NCBI GenBank assembly: GCA_964036315.1
Contig: OZ038478.1
Location: forward strand, 143,673,057 to 143,737,056
DNA length: 64,000 nucleotides
Source of the DNA: Acanthosepion esculentum
Lineage: Eukaryota > Mollusca > Cephalopoda > Sepiida > Sepiidae
Direction of reading: 5' to 3'
The translations under genes were made by a program, and so were the position numbers. The notes below the pieces were generated by a model, which saw nothing but the letters and a program-made list of their open reading frames with translations, was not told the origin of the DNA and made no database searches. Within the stretch, counting starts at the first letter, position 1. Every line of letters begins with the position of its first letter. Positions 1 through 9,494 of the stretch are shown piece by piece.

Positions 1-285
1 CTCTTTCCCACTTGATAATTCACACAAGAGAAAAAAGAAACCATGAAGAAATCAATCGAGGTTTTCAACAAATTTTCGTCCGCGTGTTTTTTTTGTTTGT
101 TTTTTTTTTCAAGATGCAGCAAAGGCATTTACTGCCGTCGCAAGCGACCACATCACACGACATGTTTTAGAGCAATGAGTGGCATTGGTACCATAGAGCG
201 AAAACGTACAATCAAAACTGGGGAACGTATTCTCGCGACCTTCATAAGGCTAAGTGTGGATATTTCAACATATTAGCATGGAATG

Positions 286-535
286 CTGGAGAATCTCCAC
301 AAGAAAAACCTTGAAGCAACAAAAATTTGGTTCTACGATATCATGGACCGAACATATTTTCAAAATTCTAGAGACAATGGAAACGAAATGGACACATATT
401 TAATATCAGGAAGAAATAATTAAAATTTCTCGGGCACGTGATAAGAAGAGAAGGCTTAGAAAGATTGCTTCTCACCTAACAAATAGAAGTCGGCCAGAGT
501 GGAAGTGGATATAACGAACTCGACTGGACTTGGAA
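286..535 (+). pseudogene. Decayed non-LTR reverse transcriptase, C-terminal fragment (RTE-like, tentative)
   Basis: This is a remnant of the region just C-terminal to the reverse-transcriptase core of a non-LTR retrotransposon. Three blocks, each in a different frame, match the conserved order of that family tail: KKNLEATKIWFY from 301, then ISWTEHI from 338 (frame +1), then KFLGHVIRREGLERLLLT from 423 (another frame). The blocks are collinear and spaced as in the family, so at least two frameshifts separate them. A TAA follows the last block directly, and the degraded sequence after it still resembles the usual Arg/Gly-rich continuation up to about 535. No upstream RT motifs are visible in 1-285. 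I recognise the tail from annotated invertebrate endonuclease-reverse transcriptases; the clade is less certain than the element type. Confidence 0.7.
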
Positions 536-540
536 CTTGG

Positions 541-1945
541 CTTTCCGATTTCCAGTTCAGAATCATTATCCAAATTCACCAACTGCCCATCCATACTTAC
601 AGTACTTGGTATTCTCAGGCGTTTATCCATCTAGTTAGTGACCAGGAAGTAACTTGCTTAATATCGTTGATCGTATGAGAACAGGTGTTTCAGTCTGATA
701 TAGCCGTGTTCCCCGTCACGGTGGCGATAGATTTCCGTTTATGTGTGTGCGTTAGTGTGAACATGTTAGTATAAATAATATTTCATAAATAGTGACTCTG
801 GGTTAATATGTTTGTTTTTAATGGTTACCAACTATTTTCAGGTTATTTTAACTTATAAAATATTTTAGATTGTAAGAAATTTTGCAGATAATAATGAGTT
901 ACGAATACAAGTCCTACTAATTAACCCATAGTAAGTTTCCAAGAACATTTCATCATTGGTAACTGGATGTTTTAAAGTGGGTATAACTTTCCGAATATGA
1001 AAACTTATAAGAGACGAGTTGCTTGAAATAACAGGCACGAACTCTATGCGACATCGAGATCTGTGATTTAAATGTTTCACTCTTGATTTATTTCCCGTGG
1101 AATGTTTTATGTCATACTATGATAAGGCAAACAGATATTTGGAATTATTTTATAAGAATGTTCTGAGAAAAATGGCCCCTTGTTTATAATATAAGCCCTG
1201 ATTGTGTGTTCAGAGTATTCAATCATTTTAAAAATTTATAAAAGGATAAGAAATTTGCCATTTAATTAATGAAGTAATGTTTATACCTGTTGATTTAACA
1301 TGGCCATCAGTTTTAGAAGTTTTCTAACAGACAAGTAACAAATGAGATTCGGTAAAGGTTAATACTTACCAGCTGTTACTAGGCAAAGATTGAATCTCGC
1401 AACGCGGAAACGTTTCACTTCCATGGTCACGTGGCTTTCATTTCGAGTCACATTGAGAAAAGTAGAGTAAAGATATGAGAAAAATAAATATATAAAGGTA
1501 AAAGAGAAATGGATAGCTACCATAAAATTCCGAGAAAGAAAATAGAAGCAACGTGTATACTGAACCCGAGAAATGCGAGAGGAACTCATTCTGTATTATT
1601 CCTGTTGTTTATTGCCAAGTAATCACTTTCTGTCTGTGATTGTTTATGCTTACGGATAAGTTCAAAGGATTTCTCTCTGTCTTGGCTTGAGCCATTCATT
1701 GTTGTTGATCAATGCTTTGAAAACACAAAGGATGGAAATGGGATAAGAAAGCCGCAGATCCCAAGAAAGTAATTATTAGAAAATGAAATTTCAAAAAATT
1801 TAAATTAAACTGAAATATTTTTTTTATATGTAACTTTTGAAATGTCTCTGGGAGAGCTAGATTCTAAATTTATCCACATAGTATAAAGCAATTTATATTA
1901 TAATCACTGAGATTTAATTTATTTTATTTTCATATATATCCCATT
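541..1945. other. Unassigned AT-rich sequence
   Basis: I see no convincing gene, RNA gene or element in this stretch. Open frames are short and have no recognisable motifs. The one signal worth noting is a perfect 5' splice-donor match on the minus strand, CTG|GTAAGTAT, with the last putative exon base at 1370. It lies inside a 76-codon minus-strand frame (1359-1589) that resembles nothing I know. Confidence 0.5.
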
Positions 1946-2193
1946 GAATAGTGTTTTCATATCTGGTCTGGTGCTCTAGCTGTACATCTGGAAATTCTTG
2001 ACAAAATCAAAAGAATGACCTGTAATATAATCGAAACTGATCTGGCATCTCGACTTCAGTTACTTTCTCACCGACGTGATGTGGTAGCCCACTGTCTGTT
2101 GAGATTTTTTCGCTGGTAGTCCTAGTACATGAATTTAAGCGTGCTACTAGATTGGTATTTAGGTCCCACACTTTCCCTGTTGAAATGCTTAAA
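1946..2193 (+). pseudogene. Decayed non-LTR reverse transcriptase, C-terminal fragment (Jockey/CR1-like group, tentative)
   Basis: A second, unrelated RT tail. From 1946 one frame reads a conserved HIWSGA-type block, then LEILDKIKRM, then LSHRRDVVAHCLLRFFRW before a TAG at 2117-2119. From 2125, in a different frame, FKRATRLVFRSHTFPVEML continues the conserved tail. This order (a W-G/S-GA block, an L-D-x-I-Q/K-x-R block, an LSHRR block, then RATR...SH.F) is typical of Jockey/CR1/L2-like non-LTR elements. An in-frame TAG at 1949-1951 and the frameshift near 2120 show the copy is dead. Nothing recognisable of the upstream RT palm survives. The element type is fairly sure, the clade is not. Confidence 0.7.
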
Positions 2194-2247
2194 TGAAAAT
2201 TATAATCATCTTCTATTTACTTATTCATCTAATCTTCATTCTAATAG

Positions 2248-2312
2248 AGTTGTCCCTCGTTTATCGCGGTTAATCATTTTCAGCCTCTACCGCGATAAGT
2301 GAATTTCCGCGA
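2248..2312 (+). mobile_element. Possible terminal fragment of a non-autonomous DNA transposon (pogo/Tigger-like end)
   Basis: The segment begins TTGTCCCTCGTTTATCGCGG and carries a perfect 10-bp inverted repeat: TTATCGCGGT at 2261-2270 against ACCGCGATAA at 2289-2298. It continues into a TTCCGCGAA motif near 2305. This arrangement, a TCCCTCG-type terminus followed by nested CGCG palindromes, recalls the ends of Tigger/pogo-type and related small DNA transposons. I found no opposite terminus downstream and no transposase, so this is at best one end. The family name comes from memory of the motif, not from an alignment. Confidence 0.35.
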
Positions 2313-2512
2313 ATAATATTCTTTATATATAAATCGGATATTTTCGTAGTTAGAGCATAAAAACCTGTTTCCGATCTTCTAAATACGGTTTTTGACATTA
2401 TAAGTACTCTCTAGGCATGAACTAACACAACTCTAATAAACTTTACATCTATATTACCCAATATATTAGAGAAAATAGGAAAAAAATAAGACATTAGATG
2501 TTACAAATATCA

Positions 2513-2513
<1 letters not shown>

Positions 2514-2546
<33 letters not shown>
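2514..2546. repeat. (ATT)11 microsatellite
   Basis: Eleven uninterrupted ATT units. Confidence 0.95.
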
Positions 2547-2895
2547 GTACATTATAATCATCCACAAAGTTCTTTTGTGTACATAGTTTCATTATCGAAC
2601 AAATATTTACATTAATCGGATTATTGTCCTTATCTTTGTCGCCATATTTATCCCAATGTTTTGGCCGTTGTACGCTCCGGTCTTATTCAGGTGGTTGGAA
2701 TGTCGAACTGAACATTTTATTTCGTTCACTGGGGTAGACTGTTCTCGTTCCACGTGCCATGACTAATAGATGTCAGTTATCAGTTATCTCCTGCTAATTC
2801 CCATCTCAAAGTTCTCCACCATGTATTGATCTCACACTGGGTCCTGTCACTGGAGCTGTAACACGAGGGGAAGTGAAAAAATGAGGCATGGCTGA
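2547..2895. other. Unassigned sequence
   Basis: No recognisable coding motif, RNA gene or repeat. It may belong to the retroelement whose tail follows at 2896, but I could not find a GIY-YIG core or RT motif here. Confidence 0.4.
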
Positions 2896-3087
2896 TGGAG
2901 ACAAAAGGGAGATCACCTCATTCTGTGGAATCAAGTTGTGATCTTAGACAAAGAACATAATTGACACATTCGTAAACTTAAGGAATCAGCATATAGGCTC
3001 GGCCATAAGATTCTCCCGAGCCGACCAAGCATAAAAATGAATACAATATGGGAACCAATAATAAGGAATGGCAAAGAAATGCGATAA
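2896..3087 (+). pseudogene. Retroelement C-terminal tail associated with a GIY-YIG-type family (Penelope-like, tentative)
   Basis: In one frame this 64-codon stretch reads a W-N-x-V-x-x-L-D-K-E block (2926-2955), an in-frame TGA at 2962-2964, then HIRKLKESAYRLGHK and SRPSIKMNTIWEPII, ending at TAA 3085-3087. The R-K/R-x-K-E-A/S block followed by S-R-P-S-x-x-x-N-x-I-W-x-P-I is a tail I recognise from invertebrate retroelement proteins that carry, or are related to, a GIY-YIG endonuclease. The TGA stands where the family usually has Trp, so it looks like a simple TGG-to-TGA nonsense change. No domain is visible upstream. Family assignment is from memory; the motif match is clear but short. Confidence 0.5.
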
Positions 3088-3846
3088 TAACAACAATGAG
3101 ATTTATATACATATATCAAATATATCATATCTCATATATATAGCACTTCTGTATATATAGGTTTGCAGAAAAATAGGAAAGAACACGTTAGGTAGATAAT
3201 CCGGTGTTTTTTAGTATTTAGCTTTTATTTTCAAAAAGACAGTGCTCCATACAGAAGTAGAGCTTATATTATAATATTTTTAGTTTTTAAAAATATGATT
3301 CCTTCGCTACATAAGAGTTCTCATGTTTCAAAAGCGAGTGCCGAGACCCCTAACATAATTTTTGAAGTTATGTAGAGCTAAGGTGCCTGGACCCGCTTCC
3401 TTGTCAAGCGAGAATCTGGGAATAAGCTATCATTTGGTTAGCGCGTGTTTATAAGTGCGGTCTCATTGGAACATTAGTTGCTATGGAAACGGCTATGGGT
3501 CGGCCATTATGGTTAGGTGGTTCAAAGAGATAAGAATTAATTTTTATCTACAGACCAGTCCCCTTCGAAAAATGTGTGTCAAGTTACAATGGCGAGTCTA
3601 TTTCAAGAGTGATCGTAGGTTAGGCTGGTCAGACGGCAATTTTTTATGGCATTGCCGCGAGTCGTTGAGTGACGAGAAGGTTGTGTTTCATTATTATCTA
3701 TTTGATCTGTTTATTTATTTGTTTATTTACATGGCTTTTGTTTTTTTGGGTTTTTTTATACTTTAACAAAGGGCTTTTCTCAATAATTATTGGGCTGAGC
3801 TTTTAAGGCTTTTAAACTATGGACTTTATTTGTTTAAATATATTTA
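3088..3846. other. Unassigned AT-rich sequence
   Basis: Includes a TA-rich patch near 3100-3160 and a TTTA/TTTG-rich patch near 3700-3730. The longest open frame (3455-3766, +) has a low-complexity hydrophobic end produced by the TTTA-rich patch and no recognisable domain, so I do not call it a gene. Confidence 0.5.
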
Positions 3847-4290
3847 TTAATTATTTAATGTGAAAATCATTTGATGACGACAGAAAACCGTTAACTCATG
3901 TCTATGGTTTAGTAACTTTTCACCATTTAGAAACCTAATGATGTGCAGTTTTTCATGTAGGCACAGAGGGCATGGGTCGTCCCAGGTTTTACAAGTTCTA
4001 GTTCTATTTATTATTTTTCATTTTACTTTCGGTGTTTTGTTCGTTTCCTTTAAATGCCAGTAGTATTGGGATAGAGATGTCTGATTTCTATTTTGGATAT
4101 TGTTGAAGGAGCTTTTGTGTTGTCTCCATCTAATTTTAAAATTATTCTTTGTTGACCCAATGTATATCCTGTCAGTGTTAGGACTCTCCATGGATGAGAT
4201 GGTACATTGGTATACCACGGATTTAGTGAGGCATCTGTTTTCTAACGGGGTGTCATTAGGGTTTGTTGCGGGACGGTCAAGCAGGTGCTA
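3847..4290 (-). pseudogene. Penelope-like element: GIY-YIG endonuclease domain remnant
   Basis: This is the C-terminal endonuclease of a Penelope-like retroelement, read right to left. From about 4260 the frame gives PLENRCLTKSVVYQC, then the GIY-YIG core RIYIGSTKNNFKIRWRQHK, then a helix region with SLSQYYWHLK. It meets TGA at 4018-4020 right after PKVK, where the family usually has Trp (TGG). The same frame then runs on through CPLCLHEKL and HELTVFCRH to a TAA at 3847-3849. The C-x2-C...EKL and CRH pattern is the zinc-binding-like tail typical of the family. To the right of 4260 the match continues in a shifted frame (RNKP near 4265-4280), so there is also a frameshift. No RT domain is present, so this is a C-terminal fragment only. 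The domain call is secure; extent at the right edge is approximate. Confidence 0.85.
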
Positions 4291-4727
4291 TCAACGTCGC
4301 AAACATAAAAATTTATATTGGATAATACGATCGAAGCAAGGATAACAAAAGCGAGGGTTTTAGATCAAAGCCAAGTTTTATTCAACAATTTGGCAAAAGT
4401 ATGTACAGGTATTGTGTTTGAGTAATCGATATGAAGTCGAGGAGTGCCAATCGAAAGATCGTCTTGTTTCAGGGCAGCAGACCAGAGGCAGACAAGGCAG
4501 TGCTGAAGCAACCTGTTCGTCCTTAGGGTGACGGTTACCAGGGATGCAGCTTGGTATTATCCAGAAGGACTCTCGCATGTGGTTAGGCCGTCCTAAAAAG
4601 GACTATCGCATAAGAATGTATGTGGGCTGCTGAGTTTGGCAACCAGGACTGGGAGCGGCTGATTGCTGCTGCTGGGCTCGACCTGGCTGCTTGTGGTCAG
4701 CAGTGTGGGGAGCGTATCGCTCTGAAA
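4291..4727. other. Unassigned flank ending at the LINE target site
   Basis: No family recognised. A short + strand frame from 4614 (first ATG 4620) is open up to the target-site duplication and has an Ala/Gly-rich, vaguely protein-like composition (AAAGLDLAACGQQCGERIAL). If the LINE is ignored, that frame continues in register into the satellite. It is too short to call a gene. Confidence 0.4.
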
Positions 4728-4742
4728 CCCGGATCCAAGTTA
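4728..4742. repeat. Left target-site duplication of the LINE
   Basis: CCCGGATCCAAGTTA occurs here and again, exactly, at 9352-9366. The flanking bases differ on both sides, so the repeat is exactly 15 bp, a usual length for a target-primed reverse-transcription duplication. A chance 15-bp match between these two short flanks is very unlikely. Confidence 0.8.
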
Positions 4743-5489
4743 ATATTTATCGTACAAAGGTACAAGTGTGGCACAAGGCCGAAAAGGGGAAAGGGGGGAA
4801 AAGGCTGGTCTTCTTCTGTCTTAGGGTTTAAACTTAGCTACCGCAATCACTGACCCAAACATACTAACAATATTCCTTTCACCAAAACGTCTGATTCTTA
4901 CCTTACCATTCTTACCTCAAACACCATGATACCTCAAAAACTCCATGATGTCCTAACTAGTCCCCATATATACAGCTCAATGTTTGTGGGGGGGGGGGGA
5001 ATAAAAAATAATTTAAAAACCCCAATGAGTAATTACAAATGTATAAGAACTACATACAAGAAACTAAACAAAATTTTTGTTAGTAATAAAACCCCCACAA
5101 AGCAACTAAATGTAGCAGTAACATCAGTTCCCTGGACGAAATCAATGCGGGACTTGGAAAGAAATAAAACATTTGTGCATCCCAACCATTCACTCAAACA
5201 CACGCTCATCCAAACACAAAAACAGTCACGAAACAACATACCCGAAACGAAAGTCGCCCCGCATCCACCAGAGAACTGACGACACTAGCCACCTAACAAT
5301 GGGAGGGATGGGGAATTAAACTCAAAGAAAAACAAATAGGGACGAAAAATAAAAGGGGCCAATGCGCATACACAACCTAGCTAAGTTTAATAACGGGAGA
5401 GAAAAAAACAACTAAAACAACAAAACGACCTACACTAACCTATTAAGGGGTGGGTTGCCAATGTTCAACCCAGCAAAAACAATATCCTC
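4743..5489 (-). other. LINE 3' untranslated region
   Basis: This lies between the ORF2 stop (5490) and the left target-site duplication. It holds a 12-G homopolymer at 4988-4999 (C12 on the element strand) and a G-rich tract near 4787-4805. Small open frames on either strand here have no recognisable motif and are left out. Confidence 0.6.
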
Positions 5490-8400
5490 CTAACCGGCAT
5501 CAAAATGCCACTCTAAGTCAGCACCTTTCACTCTGCAGAGACGCGCAAGACTCACCCACCTTTCGCCAAATTCCAATGGATGGAGTCGCCTCCTTTCCGT
5601 CCCGATCTTGACTTTAAGCTGATGCTTAAAGAACAAGGTCAGTTGGGAAGAGGTAAACTTCTCGTCCCCATGGAATTCCTTCTGTCGCGTCGTCCATATC
5701 ACGACTCGCATAACCCCCAGTAAGCAAAGGAACACATAGTGCTCAGCCTTAGTCAACGGCGGTACTATATTGCTACAGACGGAACTGGCCTCGAGGACAA
5801 AAAACTTTCCGCGCAGCATGCGAACCATGACGTCTTCAACAAACTTGCACAGCGGAACTACAACACTACAATGAAAGAAGGCGTGACCTAGGGCCTCCAC
5901 TTCCCCACTGCAGCGAACGCAGTTTGGCGACTTTGCCAAACCCGCTGAGCGAAGTCTTTTGGCGACCCAGAGGGCCCTTCGAATCACCAGCCAGGTGAGT
6001 GATGACTCAGGGTTAGTGAGACATTTCAAGCCGGGCGCCCAAGGCCATATGCAGCGAGCCTCCCGCTTCGTCAGACCGAGCTCGCCTATCAGACTATCTG
6101 AACGTTCCCCCTAACTAACACCTTATATAATGCCTTACGGGACAACGGCTGGACGTTGGAGTGGCCATCCTTCGCCCGTAAGAGTCGCTTGAGGGCAATC
6201 CGACATTCGCGATAGAAAGAGCCCTCGCCTCGAGGAGTACGAGCGGCCTCCTCCTCACACGAGCGCACATTTCTCATGGATGGAAAATGTTTATGGACGT
6301 CTTCCTTCCAGAATTCGCCGTTCTCATCCACTTGCATACACATCCTGTCTAGGTATGAAATGCGAAGCGTATGTAGACGAGTCTCAACGCAAGGCATCCC
6401 CAGACCGCCATCAGAGGGATGGAGGTAACAGATCTCGCGACTAACCATGGTAGCCTTGCCTCTCCACAAGAAAGAGAACAAAAGCCTTACAAACGCCAGT
6501 AAAGTGCTAGACGGGAGTGGAAGCACGGAGAGTCGGTAAAGGAGAATCGGGTAGATGTGCGTAGCACAAACTTCCGCCCTCCCCTTCAAGGAAAGATTCC
6601 TCCGAGTCCACAGACGTACTGTAAACTCGGCCTTCTCCCGCACCTCCGACCAATTCATTTCCAACAGGAGGTCGGGACCGAACCAGATGCCGAGTATCTT
6701 GACCGGCCCGTCCGTCCAGAGGAAAGGTCTGGGAAGAGAAACTCCCTTCCACGAACCCAACCGCAAGCCAACAGACTTATCGCGGTTGATCTTGGCCCCT
6801 GTCACCATCTCATAACCGTTGATTTCTTTGCTGACTTCGTTAATTTCGGCCCTACTCGACACCAGAACCGAAACGTCATCAGCATAGACGGAGTACCTGG
6901 CCGAGGTGGTAGCACCAGGTAGGGAAATTCCGCGAAGGACCGGATTTGTCTTCAACTTACGCAGGAAAGGTTCCAACGCAAGAACGTACAGCAATGGAGA
7001 CAGAGGACAACCTTGACGAATAGAGCGAGACAACATGAAAGGTTTCGATCTTACCCCATTCACTTCTACCAGCGCACCGGGAGACGCATACAGCAGTCGG
7101 ATCCAAGTGCGAAAGTGCGGCCCGAAACCGGCGGCCGAAAGAACAGCCTCCAGAAACCGATGGTCAACCCTATCGAAAGCCTTGGACTGATCCAAATGGA
7201 TCAGCGCGGCATCACTGTCGACTTTCTCAATGATCAAGCGAACCATATGAAGGTTGTCCTGAATAGTCCTGCCCTTCACAGCACAAGTCTGCTCGGGACC
7301 AATCAGACTAGAGAGGACAACCTGCAAACGGTCAGCTAAGACCTTGGCTAAAATCTTCAACTCTGTATTTAACATCGTCAAAGGCCGATAATTATATACC
7401 CCATCCCCACCGTCTTTCTTCTTGCGAAGCAACTTGATCACACCCCTGGTGAAGCGTTGAGGAATAGACCCCTGCTTAAACCAGTTGTTGTAAATCAGTG
7501 CCAGGAAGGGGACAAAGACGGGCGACTGCCTCAAGTACATTTCATAGGGAAGACAATCTAATCCCGGAGTCTTGTCCAGGCCTACCTGTTTCAGCGCATC
7601 CCAGATCTCAGACTCTGTTATGGGCCCTTCGTACCCAGCCGCCTCAAATCGGGGAAAGTCGGCCAAATAGGCATCGAACTGAGCAGTGCTCAGAACGGGC
7701 TCCCTGGTAAAAAGCTCCTGAAAGTAGTCTCAAAAAGCCTCGCAAATGCCCACGTCTGTAGTCACCATCCGCTTATCCGGCAATGTGATGCTCGCGATAT
7801 GCCGACTAGTAGCCCTACGAAGTTCCTCTGAACGCAATGAAGCGGCCATATTCGTAGCCTCGCAAGACATTCTTTTTATCCTAGCCCTAACTACCAGAGC
7901 TTGATCCTTCTTGATAAGCAAGGAGGCCAGCTCCGCCTTAGCTAAGGCTATGTCCCCACTATCACGGGATTTAACCGCCCGATCAACTTTTGCCTCTAGA
8001 GACTTTTGCGCTGCTAGCCTTGCTAGGTTGAGTCGTCGACTAAAATCAGCAGCAAAAGACCTAAGTTTGGATTTTAGAAATCCCACCATCTATTCCCAAC
8101 CACAGCCCCCGACAATTCCCGCTGTAGCATTAGTAAAAGCTGGTCCCGGAAATCTTGCTCACCAAATAATGATGAGTTCAATTTCCAATACCCAGCCATC
8201 TTAACCCTAGGCTTATCTAAGTTTACCCGGACCCGGACAAGTCTATGATCCGAGTAAACTATAAAATGGAAGCTTGGACATTCTAAGAGCCCTACTTCGA
8301 CTCTCTTAACTAGAACTCGGTCGATGTAGCTTGCGCTAACCACCGAGCTGCCGCCCCTAGTCCAAGTCCATGCTACCTCCCGGGGGTGTTCATTTCGATA

Positions 8401-8932
8401 CTTATCGACGAGATCAAACGCGTCGATAAAGCCTCGAAACGGTTTCACATCCGGATTGTTAGTACCCGGTTTTTGCCCTATACGATCTATATCGGGATCA
8501 AGGACGGCATTCCAATCAACCGCTAGAACTACCGAACGAGAAGTCGTCAGAAACGGCTCGATCTGTAAAAAAAACCCCAGACCGCTGCACATGGTCATTG
8601 GGCGCATAAACCCTAATAAGACGAAGAGCCTTATCCTTTATGGTAATATCCAGCACGCAAAGCCTGCCCGCCGGATCCACGAAGACAAGAGCACACACCG
8701 CGTCCAGAGACTTGCTCACCAGCCAGGAAACACCCCTCGAGCGTCCATCAAAACATGCTGAAATGATGTCGAACCCCTTAGACAGAATGTCTTCATAATC
8801 GCGAGATAAAAAACGGGTTTCCTGCACGCAACATACATCCACCCCGAGGCGCTGAAGATCGCGAACGAGTCTAACCCTTCGAGACTCCGACCTCAGGCCT
8901 CGGACATTCAAACTTGCTAACCGAAGAGCCAT
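5490..8932 (-). pseudogene. LINE ORF2: APE endonuclease + reverse transcriptase, inactivated
   Basis: About 1,147 codons in total, normal for a Tx1-type ORF2; the enzyme nicks target DNA and reverse-transcribes the element RNA in place. The start is ATG 8932, directly before LASLNVRGLR, the N-terminal APE motif with the catalytic Asn. Other APE motifs are VQETRF, a D-W-N-A-V-L-D block, SYIDRV and YSDHR. RT motifs follow between about 7450 and 6700: YRPLTMLN, LDQSKAFDRVDH, IRQGCPLSPLLY and the catalytic YADD. The C-terminal part has a CVRC...GH...HC knuckle (C-x2-C-x8-H-x4-C) near 5880-5925. Lesions, in reading order: a frameshift in the T8 run (A8 on + at 8567-8574), a frameshift near 8076-8081, an in-frame TGA at 7730-7732 and a frameshift between 6092 and 6110. 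The RT segment (6092-7729) is otherwise open, so decay is moderate. Confidence 0.9.
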
Positions 8933-9150
8933 AATGAAAACCGATTAGTGATGTGATACTGGTTTGAACATGGCTGGGGTGAGGATACCGACAGCCTCTC
9001 TCATAGACCGTGACCCATCTCATTCTTGATAGAGCCGTCTTGAGAGATTCCGCCGATATCCCAGGGAAATGTCAGTTTAAGAGCCCTGTACAGGGATGGG
9101 TGAACTAAAATGAGGACCCTCCCTGCACAAAAATGCCTCAGATGATTGAG

Positions 9151-9330
9151 TTACTCGTTTTCTACAATGGCTTTCGGTAAGGACATCTTGTAAGCGCTGA
9201 TGGCTTCATCCAACATTGCCCATATTTGTTTTGCACCAGTTCCGGTTCTAATTACTGTTAGAACCCTTTGAGCAAGCGGAAAGTTCTGCGGAACCTCTAC
9301 GTCGAGGTCCGCATACTGACAGCAGATATT
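9151..9330 (-). pseudogene. Probable C-terminal end of LINE ORF1
   Basis: This frame is open for 59 codons and ends at a TAA at 9151-9153, upstream of ORF2 on the element strand with a 218-base gap. The product ends in a helical-looking stretch, GAKQIWAMLDEAISAYK then MSLPKAIVENE. I do not recognise the sequence itself. Position, orientation and amphipathic composition fit the end of an ORF1 (RNA-binding/chaperone protein) cut off by 5' truncation. A TGA at 9331-9333 closes the frame, about 20 bases inside the element's 5' end. An alternative is non-coding 5' UTR that happens to be open. Confidence 0.4.
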
Positions 9331-9351
9331 TCAGTTCTTTTATGCGATTAT

Positions 9352-9366
9352 CCCGGATCCAAGTTA
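9352..9366. repeat. Right target-site duplication of the LINE
   Basis: Exact copy of the 15-mer at 4728-4742. It marks the 5' junction of the truncated LINE. Only 33 bases separate it from the first satellite unit. Confidence 0.8.
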
Positions 9367-9399
9367 TTTGGTGGAAAAAAAATCGGCAGTGTTTATGTC

Positions 9400-9494
9400 G
9401 GCCGGGGTCAGCATCGTAGCTTAGTTAACAATGTCTTTTGGATATTGGCTAAAAATTACCTTCTACTTTTGAATGTACACATGGGTTTCATTTG
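9400..9494. repeat. Divergent first unit at the array edge
   Basis: It reads GGCCGGGGTCAGCATCGTAG in place of the consensus start, with two extra G and several substitutions, then becomes near-consensus by its second half. Units from 9495 on are close to consensus. Divergence of the terminal unit is expected where unequal exchange no longer homogenises the array. Confidence 0.8.

Larger units (their letters stand above)
4743..9351 (-). mobile_element. 5'-truncated Tx1/L1-type non-LTR retrotransposon (LINE)
   Basis: The element is about 4.6 kb, minus strand, with its 3' end at the low coordinate. It contains the end of a probable ORF1 (9151-9330), a 218-base inter-ORF region (8933-9150), ORF2 (5490-8932) and a 3' UTR (4743-5489). 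An exact 15-bp direct repeat brackets it. There is no poly(A) tail at 4743; on the minus strand the end is TTGTACGATAAATAT. The domain order (APE endonuclease, RT, C-terminal CCHC) and the RT wording, such as LDQSKAFDRVDH and GRTIQDN, match Tx1-type members of the L1 group. ORF2 carries several disabling changes, so this copy is not autonomous. It inserted just outside the satellite array. Confidence 0.85.

Noticed and set aside
43..276. 77-codon + frame as a small gene
   Set aside because: Low-complexity start from a T-rich run and no recognisable domain; it lies directly upstream of a decayed retroelement.
1361..1400. U1-snRNA-like sequence (ATACTTACC)
   Set aside because: Only the donor-complementary 9 bases match; the following bases do not follow U1.
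3455..3766. 103-codon + frame
   Set aside because: No recognisable motif, and its hydrophobic end comes from a TTTA/TTTG-rich simple sequence.
4378..4578. 66-codon minus frame with several Cys
   Set aside because: Cys and His spacing matches no zinc finger I know; no start context or neighbour supports it.
4743..4760. Poly(A) tail of the LINE
   Set aside because: No A-run on the element strand at the duplication boundary; the end is AT-rich only, as in some Tx1-like elements.
4926..5279. 117-codon + frame
   Set aside because: Antisense to the LINE 3' UTR and runs through the poly-G tract; no motif.
6555..7339. Plus-strand open frames within the LINE (for example 6557-6922, 7013-7339)
   Set aside because: Shadows of the minus-strand RT frame, with no motifs of their own.
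1..9399. tRNA genes or tRNA-derived SINE
   Set aside because: No A-box/B-box pair with a cloverleaf was found by eye on either strand.
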